NCBI GenBank assembly: GCA_948688495.1
Contig: CAPQSW010000004.1
Span: forward strand, 1 to 29,076
Reading direction: 5' to 3'
Length of the DNA stretch: 29,076 nt
From: an uncultured Lachnospiraceae bacterium
GTDB lineage: Bacteria > Bacillota > Clostridia > Lachnospirales > Lachnospiraceae
Position 1 is the stretch's first letter, and each line of letters starts with the position of its first letter. A model generated the notes under the pieces. The model worked only from the letters and a program-made list of their open reading frames with translations, made no database searches and was not told where the DNA came from. The position numbers were made by a program, and so were the translations under genes. Below are positions 22,804 to 29,076 of the stretch, piece by piece.

Positions 22804-22825
22804 TTGTTACAATAGTTTATCATAT

Positions 22826-22855
22826 ATTATAAAAATTTTCCAGATATACTTGCAA
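22826..22855 (-). promoter_or_regulatory. Promoter of the YprB-like gene
   Basis: On the minus strand TTGCAA (22855-22850), an 18-bp spacer and TATAAT (22831-22826). The TTGCAA hexamer is its own reverse complement and also serves as the -35 of the csoR promoter on the other strand. Confidence 0.5.
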
Positions 22856-22878
22856 TATACCCCTAAAGGGTATATAAT
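22850..22878 (+). promoter_or_regulatory. Promoter of csoR-copA
   Basis: TTGCAA (22850-22855), a 17-bp spacer, TATAAT (22873-22878). The spacer is filled by the CsoR-type operator, the classic layout for repression by RNA polymerase exclusion. Confidence 0.75.
22855..22875 (+). promoter_or_regulatory. CsoR operator
   Basis: A 21-bp inverted repeat with arms ATATACCC and GGGTATAT around a CTAAA centre. The TACCC-N5-GGGTA core matches the known copper-responsive CsoR binding site. It sits between the -35 and -10 boxes of the csoR promoter. Apo-CsoR should bind and copper(I) should release it. Confidence 0.85.
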
Positions 22879-22930
22879 ATCCTTGGTTGAGGAAATAATA
22901 TAGTTTGAGCGATTAAAAGGAGGAAGGTAA

Positions 22931-23236
22931 ATGCCGGAACAGACAGACTGTAATTGCCATAAGACAAAGGAACGTTCAGAAAAAGAGTATAAGGATTTGA
23001 TTAACCGGTTGAGTCGTATCGAAGGACAGGTGCGGGGGATTCGGGGAATGGTAGAACGCGATGTGTACTGTATTGATATTCTGGTACAGGTTGCGGCGGT
23101 GAACGCAGCATTGAACAGCTTTAATAAGAAACTGCTTGCAAACCACATCAAGACCTGTGTGGCCAAAGATATACAGGAGGGCAGGGAGGACGCCGTGGAT
23201 GAGCTGGTGGCAACTCTGCAAAAATTAATGAAGTAA
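22931..23236 (+). CDS. csoR: Copper-sensing transcriptional repressor CsoR
   Basis: A 101-residue all-helical repressor of the CsoR/RcnR family. The copper(I) ligand set is complete: C47 (DVYCIDI), H72 and C76 (NHIKTC), the C-H-C pattern of true copper sensors. The N-terminal segment INRLSRIEGQVRGIRGM is the family hallmark for DNA contact. A CNCH motif (residues 7-10) adds extra thiols and histidine before the fold. It is preceded by AAAAGGAGG and by a CsoR operator in its promoter, so it is autoregulated and controls copA 14 bp downstream. Confidence 0.94.
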   Translation: MPEQTDCNCHKTKERSEKEYKDLINRLSRIEGQVRGIRGMVERDVYCIDILVQVAAVNAALNSFNKKLLANHIKTCVAKDIQEGREDAVDELVATLQKLMK

Positions 23237-23250
23237 TGGAGGCATTTTGA

Positions 23251-25779
23251 ATGGAACAATATACAGTAACCGGTATGAGCTGTGCGGCCTGCAGTGCGAG
23301 AGTGGAGAAAGCAGTTTCTAAGGTGGACGGGGTAAGTTCCTGTTCTGTCAGCCTGTTGACAAACTCTATGGGCGTGGAAGGAAATGCCAGGGAGGATGAG
23401 ATTATCCGTGCAGTACAGGAAGCCGGATATGGGGCATCCAAAAAGGGCGGTAAATCAGCACAGATGATGAAAACAGCGGATGCGGGAGAAGCTTTACAGG
23501 ACAAGGATACTCCGCAGTTAAAACGGAGGCTTCTCTATTCCCTGGGGTTTCTTTTGGTTTTAATGTATCTTTCTATGGGGCATATGATGTGGAACTGGCC
23601 CCTGCCGGAATTTTTATCAAAAAACCATGTGGCAATAGGCATCCTCCAGCTTCTTCTGACGATGATTATTATGGTTATAAATCAGAAGTTTTTCATCAGC
23701 GGGTGGAAAAGCTTCTGTCATGGGGCGCCCAATATGGATACTCTGGTGGCTATGGGAGCTGGGGCGGCCTTTGTATACAGCACATATGCGCTTTTTGCAA
23801 TGACAGATGCACAGGTAAACGGCGATATGAGTCAGGTTATGTCATATATGCATGAGTTTTATTTTGAATCTGCAGCAATGATACTGACCCTGATAACTGT
23901 GGGAAAGATGTTAGAGGCGCGCTCTAAGGGAAAGACAACAGATGCATTGAAAAGCCTGATGAAGCTTGCACCAAAGACTGCTGTAATAGTAAAGGATGGC
24001 AGGGAAACAGAGATTCCCATTGAACAGCTGAAAAAGGGTGATGTTTTTGTAGTTCGTCCAGGAGAAAATATTCCAGTAGACGGAATTGTCTTAGAGGGCA
24101 GCAGCGCCGTGAATGAAGCGGCACTAACCGGGGAGAGCATCCCTGTAGACAAGGCAGAAGGAGATTTGGTGTCAGCAGCGACAACAAATCAATCAGGATT
24201 TATAAAATGTGAGGCGTCCAGGGTAGGGGAAGATACGACTTTATCACAGATTATCCGTATGGTCAGCGATGCGGCAGCCACGAAAGCGCCGATTGCAAAG
24301 GTTGCAGACAAAGTATCCGGGGTATTCGTTCCTGCTGTTATTGGGATTGGATTGGTAACAACCATAATCTGGCTGCTTTTAGGATATGGAGCTGGTTTTG
24401 CACTGGCGAGGGGAATTTCCGTGCTGGTCATTAGCTGTCCGTGTGCCCTGGGCCTGGCAACGCCGGTGGCAATCATGGTAGGAAGCGGGATTGGTGCAAG
24501 AAATGGTATTCTTTTTAAAACGGCTGTTTCCCTGGAAGAAACCGGGAAGATGGACATCATAGCGTTGGATAAAACAGGAACAATTACCAGAGGGGAACCT
24601 AAAGTTACCGATGTGATTCCCATGGAGGGTATCTCCAGGGAGGAGTTGCTGTTTACAGCTCTGACACTGGAACAAAAAAGCGAGCATCCGCTGGCTAAAG
24701 CGATACTTTCCTATGCAAAAGACTGCCATATGGCTTCCGGGGAAGTGACAGAATTTCAGGTTATGCCTGGGAATGGGCTGACTGGAAAATGCGACGGTGT
24801 TCTCTTCAGTGGAGGAAATAAAGCTTTTATCCTCAAACATGCGGCTATTCCAGAAGGAGTTGAATCACATGCCATGCATTTGGCAGAGGAGGGGAAGACC
24901 CCGCTGTTTTTTGCAAGAGACGGCAGGCTGTGCGGAATGATCGCCGTGGCTGATATTATGAAGGAAGACAGCCCAAAGGCAATCCGGGAACTCAAGAATC
25001 TTGAACTTCGTGTTGTTATGTTAACTGGAGATAATGAAAAAACAGCAAATGCCATTGGCAGACAGGCCGGGGTGGATCAGGTCATTGCAGGCGTATTGCC
25101 GGATGGAAAAGAAGCTGTTATCCGTGAACTTAGGAAGAATGGGCGTGTCGCCATGGCAGGCGACGGGATCAACGACGCCCCAGCACTGACTAGGGCGGAT
25201 ATCGGAATTGCCATTGGTGCAGGGGCAGATGTCGCCATTGATGCGGCTGATATTGTGCTGATGAAGAACCGTCTTAGTGATGTTTCGGCGGCAATACGGT
25301 TAAGCCGTGCCGCACTGAAAAATATCCATGAAAACCTGTTTTGGGCATTTATTTACAACATTATTGGTATCCCGCTGGCAGCCGGAATTTGGATTCCGAT
25401 TTTTGGCTGGCAGTTAAATCCCATGTTCGGTGCACTTGCCATGAGTTTGTCCAGTTTCTGTGTGGTGACGAATGCATTGCGCCTGAATATGCAGAATATA
25501 TATAATACCGGAAAAGACAAGCCGAAGCGAAAGCGAGGGGGCGTTACCGGAAAAGGAGGAAAACAAATGGAAAAAACAATTAAAATTGAAGGTATGATGT
25601 GTGGACACTGTGAGGCAGCAGTAAAAAAATGTTTAGAATCCCTGGATGGTGTGGAGCATGCAAAAGTGAGCCATGAATCTGGTACAGCCGTTGTAACTTT
25701 AAGCAACGGCACAGTTGCAGACGATACTCTGAAAAAGGCGGTGGAAGACAAGGATTACAAAGTGCTTTCCATAGAGTAG
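23251..25779 (+). CDS. copA: Copper-exporting P1B-type ATPase with C-terminal CopZ-like domain
   Basis: An 842-residue P-type ATPase that exports Cu(I) from the cytosol. Domains in order: N-terminal HMA domain (G-M-S-C11-A-A-C14), membrane helices, actuator loop (LTGESIP), intramembrane C396-P-C398, phosphorylation site D440-K-T-G-T, the H-P nucleotide-site motif (SEHPLAKAI) and hinge G637-D-G-I-N-D642. The YN, N and S residues of copper site helices appear as YNIIGIP and LSSFCVVTNALRLN. Residues 773-842 form a second HMA domain with GMMC784-GHC787. A basic Gly-rich linker (KPKRKRGGVTGKGGKQ) joins this to the pump. The linker DNA contains a complete ribosome binding site and ATG. Probably controlled by CsoR through the operator at 22855-22875. 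Confidence 0.96.
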   Translation: MEQYTVTGMSCAACSARVEKAVSKVDGVSSCSVSLLTNSMGVEGNAREDEIIRAVQEAGYGASKKGGKSAQMMKTADAGEALQDKDTPQLKRRLLYSLGFLLVLMYLSMGHMMWNWPLPEFLSKNHVAIGILQLLLTMIIMVINQKFFISGWKSFCHGAPNMDTLVAMGAGAAFVYSTYALFAMTDAQVNGDMSQVMSYMHEFYFESAAMILTLITVGKMLEARSKGKTTDALKSLMKLAPKTAVIVKDGRETEIPIEQLKKGDVFVVRPGENIPVDGIVLEGSSAVNEAALTGESIPVDKAEGDLVSAATTNQSGFIKCEASRVGEDTTLSQIIRMVSDAAATKAPIAKVADKVSGVFVPAVIGIGLVTTIIWLLLGYGAGFALARGISVLVISCPCALGLATPVAIMVGSGIGARNGILFKTAVSLEETGKMDIIALDKTGTITRGEPKVTDVIPMEGISREELLFTALTLEQKSEHPLAKAILSYAKDCHMASGEVTEFQVMPGNGLTGKCDGVLFSGGNKAFILKHAAIPEGVESHAMHLAEEGKTPLFFARDGRLCGMIAVADIMKEDSPKAIRELKNLELRVVMLTGDNEKTANAIGRQAGVDQVIAGVLPDGKEAVIRELRKNGRVAMAGDGINDAPALTRADIGIAIGAGADVAIDAADIVLMKNRLSDVSAAIRLSRAALKNIHENLFWAFIYNIIGIPLAAGIWIPIFGWQLNPMFGALAMSLSSFCVVTNALRLNMQNIYNTGKDKPKRKRGGVTGKGGKQMEKTIKIEGMMCGHCEAAVKKCLESLDGVEHAKVSHESGTAVVTLSNGTVADDTLKKAVEDKDYKVLSIE
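25567..25779 (+). CDS. copZ: CopZ-like copper chaperone, in-frame internal start within copA
   Basis: Inside the copA frame, AAGGAGG (25553-25559) stands seven bases before ATG 25567. Initiation here would make a 70-residue HMA protein, MEKTIKIEGMMCGHCEAA..., with C12 and C15 as copper(I) ligands and the length of a standalone CopZ, the chaperone that delivers copper to CopA and CsoR. No stop codon separates it from copA, so the same DNA codes for the C-terminal domain of the long ATPase and for this peptide. Use of the start is inferred from the ribosome binding site quality and from the usual copA-copZ order in Firmicutes. Confidence 0.65.
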   Translation: MEKTIKIEGMMCGHCEAAVKKCLESLDGVEHAKVSHESGTAVVTLSNGTVADDTLKKAVEDKDYKVLSIE

Positions 25780-25927
25780 CGTATGATAATTCTCCGCCAG
25801 GGTATCCTATTTTTGATTTTATTTCATGAATTTTCAAAAAAAAGGGACTCAAACCTTGAAATAACAGAAAAATCCAAAAAAATAGTACATATTTTTTGAA
25901 AATTATTAATGCGTTTTCAAAAAAATG

Positions 25928-25936
25928 TGTTACAAT
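25928..25936 (+). promoter_or_regulatory. Possible extended -10 promoter for the deacetylase gene
   Basis: TGT followed by TACAAT (25931-25936) is an extended -10 element 40 bp before the ATG at 25976. No good -35 lies at 17 bp. The upstream 25780-25927 stretch is AT-rich and otherwise empty, with no clear terminator after copA. Confidence 0.4.
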
Positions 25937-25975
25937 AATCGTAGTGATGTTTTAAATGACCGAGGAGGTCCATAC

Positions 25976-27076
25976 ATGGAAGAAAAAAAGGCGAGCGGAT
26001 TAGGAGAACAACAAGCCAGGCGTAAACGAGTCAACAGAATCAAAATGTCCATGGTCGCCGGAATGCTAATTTGGATTATAGCATTGACTGTATTATTGGT
26101 CACTTTGTTAATGAAAGTGTTTTTTTTGGAGCAGAAACTGAATGAAGAACTGGTTTCAAGGGAAGAAGTCACACAGGAGCATGATCAAAAAAATGCAGAG
26201 TCTCCGAAGGAGAGTTCTTCAGATATTATTTTGGGGAATGATGATTCAACAGCGGATATACCGGAGGGTGACATACCGCAAACAGATAGATCAAAAGAGG
26301 ATACCGGGGAATCAGAGGATTCTGCGGATACTGTAAAAACATCGGAAGATCAGTTGATAAAAAAAACATCAGAAGATCAGTTGATGGAGAATGCGCCAGA
26401 AGATGAAACTGCGGGAGAAGATAATTCTTTAGAAGATGGAGAACATCCGAAAGTGTATTTGACTTTTGATGATGGGCCCAGCGAGAACACGGCCAAGATT
26501 CTGGATATCTTAAAGGAACAGAATATTAAGGCGACATTTTTTGTGATTGGACAAGAAGATGAGGAATCTAAAGCTCTCTACCGAAGAATTGTGGCGGAGG
26601 GGCATACCCTGGGCATGCATTCCTTTTCTCATAAGTATGATGTGATTTACAAATCATTGGATGCGTTTAAAGAGGATATGGAGCATTTGCAGTCCTATCT
26701 GAAAGAAGTCACGGGCGTAACGCCGACAATCATGCGTTTCCCAGGTGGCAGCAGTAATAAGGTAAGCAATGTAGATATTAAAGAGTTAATCCAGTATGTA
26801 AATGAACAAGGTATCACTTATTTTGACTGGAACGTGGTGAGCGGCGATGCTACCAGCCAGGTATATACACCGGACGAGCTGGTGGAAAATGTTATGAACG
26901 ATGTTGTAAAATATGACACTTCTGTCGTCCTGATGCATGATACTTCTGCAAAAGCAAGTACTGTTGATGCACTGCAGCCTATGATAGAGCAGCTTCAGGC
27001 GCTTGGTGCAGATCTATTACCAATTGATGACAACACAAAACCCATACAGCATATTAAGGCGGAAGATGTAGAATAA
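25976..27076 (+). CDS. Membrane-anchored polysaccharide (peptidoglycan) deacetylase
   Basis: A 366-residue type II membrane protein: basic N-terminus, one membrane segment (about 24-50, AGMLIWIIALTVLLVTLLMKV), an acidic Ser/Glu/Asp-rich stalk (55-157) and an extracellular NodB domain (158-366). The deacetylase motifs are complete: F-D165-D166-G-P (base and metal), H215-S-F-S-H219 (metal), R254-F-P-G-G, the WNVVSGDA segment, and L-M-H-D near 325. It probably removes acetyl groups from GlcNAc or MurNAc of peptidoglycan, affecting lysozyme sensitivity; other glycans are possible. A 9-residue unit KTSEDQL.. is repeated in the stalk (DNA 26336-26385). ATG 25976 follows GAGGAGG; upstream frame to 25925 is unlikely. 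It lies 46 bp before the bactofilin gene. Confidence 0.93.
   Translation: MEEKKASGLGEQQARRKRVNRIKMSMVAGMLIWIIALTVLLVTLLMKVFFLEQKLNEELVSREEVTQEHDQKNAESPKESSSDIILGNDDSTADIPEGDIPQTDRSKEDTGESEDSADTVKTSEDQLIKKTSEDQLMENAPEDETAGEDNSLEDGEHPKVYLTFDDGPSENTAKILDILKEQNIKATFFVIGQEDEESKALYRRIVAEGHTLGMHSFSHKYDVIYKSLDAFKEDMEHLQSYLKEVTGVTPTIMRFPGGSSNKVSNVDIKELIQYVNEQGITYFDWNVVSGDATSQVYTPDELVENVMNDVVKYDTSVVLMHDTSAKASTVDALQPMIEQLQALGADLLPIDDNTKPIQHIKAEDVE
26336..26385 (+). repeat. 27-bp tandem repeat in the deacetylase stalk
   Basis: Two 23-bp copies (26336-26358 and 26363-26385) differ at one base with a period of 27 bp. They encode KTSEDQLIK and KTSEDQLME, keeping the frame. This is a likely length-variable stalk element. 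Confidence 0.75.
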
Positions 27077-27122
27077 AGTATGCGGTATGTTTTACATGAA
27101 AATAATTTATGGAGGTACATGT

Positions 27123-28004
27123 ATGAGCTTTTTTAAAGATTTCAAGGAGGACTTGTCCCAGGCAGTAAATGAACTGCTTCCGGGAGAAGCGGAATTGAAG
27201 GAAGAAGCAGCGCAGATGCAGCCTGAATTGGTTGTAAATACGTTAGAGCAGGAAGTAGATGTAAAGTCTGAATTGAAAAAGATGGAAAATCTTTTTGAAA
27301 AGGTGGGAAAGGAAGATGTCAAGGAAGAACCGTTGATTCTAACTCCAGAACAACCGACAGAATCAGAGCCTGTAGTACAGGCTGTAAAGAAAGAAAGTGG
27401 AAAAGCACCAGAGAAAAATGTAAAAGCACCAGAACAAAAACAAAGTATAATCGAGCCAGAAGCGCCCGAAAAGAAGGAGGATACAGCTTTGAGCACAGAG
27501 AACACAGAAAATACAGTAACTATGGAGACAACAAATACATTACCAGCGGATGTATCGGATGAGGTGACCGTGATTACAGAGGGAACATCTCTCAGAGGTG
27601 ATTTGCAGTCCACAGGTTCTTTTGAGTTAAAGGGAAGAATTGAAGGTAATGTAACCTGTAACGGCAAAATGACTGTAACAGGAACTGTAAAAGGTAACTC
27701 CCAGTCAGCAGAGTTTTTTGCAGATTCTGCGAAGATTGAGGGGGAGATTACTACTACCGGAACGGTAAAGATAGGTCTTGGTTCCGTTGTAGTGGGTAAC
27801 ATCAATGCAAGCAGTGCAGTGATTGCCGGTGCGATCAAAGGCGACATTGACGTCCATGGTCCTGTTGTTGTAGATACTTCTGCAGTTGTTATGGGAAATA
27901 TCAAATCTCGTTCTGTACAGATTAATAATGGTGCAGTAATTGAAGGATTCTGCTCTCAGTGCTATGCAGAGGTAGATATGGAAAGCCTGTTTGAAACAAA
28001 ATAG
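27123..28004 (+). CDS. Bactofilin (polymer-forming cytoskeletal protein)
   Basis: A 293-residue protein. The N-terminus (MSFFKDFKEDLSQAVNELL) is short and amphipathic, followed by about 140 residues of charged, Glu/Lys-rich low-complexity sequence. The C-terminal bactofilin domain (about 150-275) is a right-handed beta-helix with regular hydrophobic-Gly turns: VTVITEGTSLRGDLQSTG, ELKGRIEGNVTCNG, KIEGEITTTG, SVVVGNINASSAVIAG. Bactofilins self-assemble into filaments without nucleotide and often recruit peptidoglycan-modifying enzymes, which fits the deacetylase directly upstream. ATG 27123 is behind ATGGAGG; upstream frame to 27087 is unlikely. The long N-terminal linker is larger than in small bactofilins. 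Confidence 0.9.
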   Translation: MSFFKDFKEDLSQAVNELLPGEAELKEEAAQMQPELVVNTLEQEVDVKSELKKMENLFEKVGKEDVKEEPLILTPEQPTESEPVVQAVKKESGKAPEKNVKAPEQKQSIIEPEAPEKKEDTALSTENTENTVTMETTNTLPADVSDEVTVITEGTSLRGDLQSTGSFELKGRIEGNVTCNGKMTVTGTVKGNSQSAEFFADSAKIEGEITTTGTVKIGLGSVVVGNINASSAVIAGAIKGDIDVHGPVVVDTSAVVMGNIKSRSVQINNGAVIEGFCSQCYAEVDMESLFETK

Positions 28005-28015
28005 AAAGGCAAAGC

Positions 28016-28711
28016 ATGAAAAGAATATTATTAAAACTGAGTGGAGAAGCATTAGCGGGTCAAAAGCATGTTGGGTTTGATGAGCCGACGGTTACTGTAG
28101 TTGCCAGACAGGTAAAGCAATTGGTGGATGCAGGTACAGAAGTAGGAATTGTTATCGGGGGCGGCAATTTCTGGAGAGGCAGGACAAGCGAGACAATAGA
28201 CCGTACGAAGGCGGATCAGATTGGAATGCTTGCCACGGTAATGAATTGTATTTACGTCTCTGAGATTTTTCGTTCTGTTGGTATGATGACACAGATTCTG
28301 ACGCCATTTGCCTGTGGTTCTTTCACAAAGCTTTTTTCGAAAGACCGCGCAAATAAATATTTTGCAAAAGGAATGGTATGTTTTTTTGCAGGAGGGACTG
28401 GTCATCCATATTTTTCAACGGATACGGCGACCGTTTTGCGGGCTGTTGAGATTGAGGCAGATGGAATCCTGTTGGCGAAAGCAATTGACGGTGTTTATGA
28501 CAAAGACCCAAAGACAAATGCAGATGCCGTGAAATACGATGAGGTTTCCATTCAGGAAGTAATAGATAAAAAGCTTGCAGTAGTGGATTTGACAGCATCT
28601 ATTATGTGCATGGAAAATAAAATGCCCATGTATGTGTTTGGCTTAAACGAAGAAAATAGTATTGTAAATGCAATAAATGGAAATTTTTCGGGAACAAAAG
28701 TGGTAGTTTGA
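28016..28711 (+). CDS. pyrH: UMP kinase
   Basis: A 231-residue hexameric UMP kinase of the amino acid kinase family, making UDP. Signature parts are KRILLKLSGEALAG at the N-terminus, IVIGGGNFWRG (about 44-54), a FAGGTGHPYFSTDTA loop and DGVYDKDPKTNADA (about 158-170). Length is typical. It follows bactofilin by 11 bp and is followed by frr, the usual pyrH-frr pair; the tsf gene normally upstream is not in the window. Confidence 0.96.
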   Translation: MKRILLKLSGEALAGQKHVGFDEPTVTVVARQVKQLVDAGTEVGIVIGGGNFWRGRTSETIDRTKADQIGMLATVMNCIYVSEIFRSVGMMTQILTPFACGSFTKLFSKDRANKYFAKGMVCFFAGGTGHPYFSTDTATVLRAVEIEADGILLAKAIDGVYDKDPKTNADAVKYDEVSIQEVIDKKLAVVDLTASIMCMENKMPMYVFGLNEENSIVNAINGNFSGTKVVV

Positions 28712-28761
28712 CCGGATGCCTTGTACTGGAGTCGTCAAAGCAAAGTGGGAGGATTTTTTAT

Positions 28762-29076
28762 ATGGACGAGAGATTACAGCGATATGATAATAAAATGCAG
28801 AAATCATTTGAAAATCTGCAGGAGGAATTTGGTTCAATCCGTGCAGGGCGTGCAAATCCCCATGTATTGGATAAGATAAGGGTGGATTATTATGGAGCGC
28901 CTACTGCGCTTCAGCAGGTGGCAAATATTTCTGTTCCAGAGCCACGTATGCTCCTTATTCAGCCGTGGGAGCCGAGTATGGTCCGTGAAATCGAGAAGGC
29001 AATACAGACGTCAGATTTGGGGATTAATCCTACGAATGACGGAAAAGTTATCCGACTGACATTCCCAGAACTGACG
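28762..29076 (+). CDS. frr: Ribosome recycling factor, 3' end cut by window edge
   Basis: The first 105 codons of Frr run to the window edge without a stop (full length is about 185). Diagnostic residues are MQKSFENLQEEFGSIRAGRA (about 11-30) and INPTNDGKVIRLTFPELT at the end of the visible part. Frr with EF-G splits post-termination ribosomes. A GGGAGG ribosome binding site precedes ATG 28762. It lies 50 bp after pyrH, as in most bacteria. Confidence 0.95.
   Translation, partial: MDERLQRYDNKMQKSFENLQEEFGSIRAGRANPHVLDKIRVDYYGAPTALQQVANISVPEPRMLLIQPWEPSMVREIEKAIQTSDLGINPTNDGKVIRLTFPELT

Noticed and set aside
27107..27904. Long minus-strand open frame of 265 codons opposite the bactofilin gene
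   Set aside because: It is Ser/Thr/Val-rich low complexity, has no ribosome binding site, and mirrors the regular codons of a clear bactofilin on the plus strand.

Overview
The window looks like a chromosomal segment of a Gram-positive anaerobe of the class Clostridia, most likely a Lachnospiraceae-type gut bacterium. This rests on gene content and order (scpA-scpB-dacF; cmk-ispH-S1; pyrH-frr), strong AGGAGG ribosome binding sites, sigma-A-like promoters, a biotin-dependent Na+-pumping decarboxylase operon and an AmmeMemoRadiSam locus. The species cannot be fixed from sequence alone.

Region 1 (1-4304) is accessory. A cut-off gene for a secreted Ig-like/fibronectin-type surface protein reads leftward off the edge. 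Divergent to it, a near-consensus promoter drives two tiny unrecognised ORFs that end in a terminator. Next come a small ORF and a large serine recombinase. The recombinase ends right against a D-Ala-D-Ala carboxypeptidase gene that is broken just after its SxN motif, so a recombinase-borne element appears to have cut it. The missing 3' half is not in the window. An 11-bp direct repeat (1739-1749 and 3846-3856) flanks the recombinase unit and its right copy lies at the junction.

Region 2 (4371-10365) holds a membrane-anchored metallophosphoesterase, a Memo-AMMECR1 fusion with its radical SAM partner (the AmmeMemoRadiSam set, biochemical role unresolved), the ScpA-ScpB condensin partners and an intact D-Ala-D-Ala carboxypeptidase.

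Region 3 (10373-15809) is one promoter-to-terminator operon. It encodes an acyl-CoA carboxyltransferase, a lipoprotein-OadG fusion, a biotin carrier, the OadB Na+ pump and an OadA/5S-type carboxyltransferase without its own biotin domain. Two carboxyltransferases of different specificity share one biotin carrier and one pump, a transcarboxylase-like arrangement.

Region 4 (15879-21607) has a MurR/RpiR regulator, an HI0933-family flavoprotein, Cmk, IspH, an S1-domain protein whose start overlaps the ispH end, and an orphan CheR methyltransferase.

Region 5 (21615-25779) has a leftward YprB-like exonuclease and a rightward copper module. The divergent promoters appear to share a palindromic -35 box, and a near-perfect CsoR operator fills the csoR promoter spacer. 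csoR is followed by a CopA ATPase that carries a C-terminal CopZ-like domain with its own ribosome binding site and ATG inside the copA frame.

Region 6 (25976-29076) holds a membrane-anchored polysaccharide deacetylase, a bactofilin, UMP kinase and the cut-off 5' end of frr. No rRNA, tRNA, CRISPR array or insertion sequence transposase was seen.
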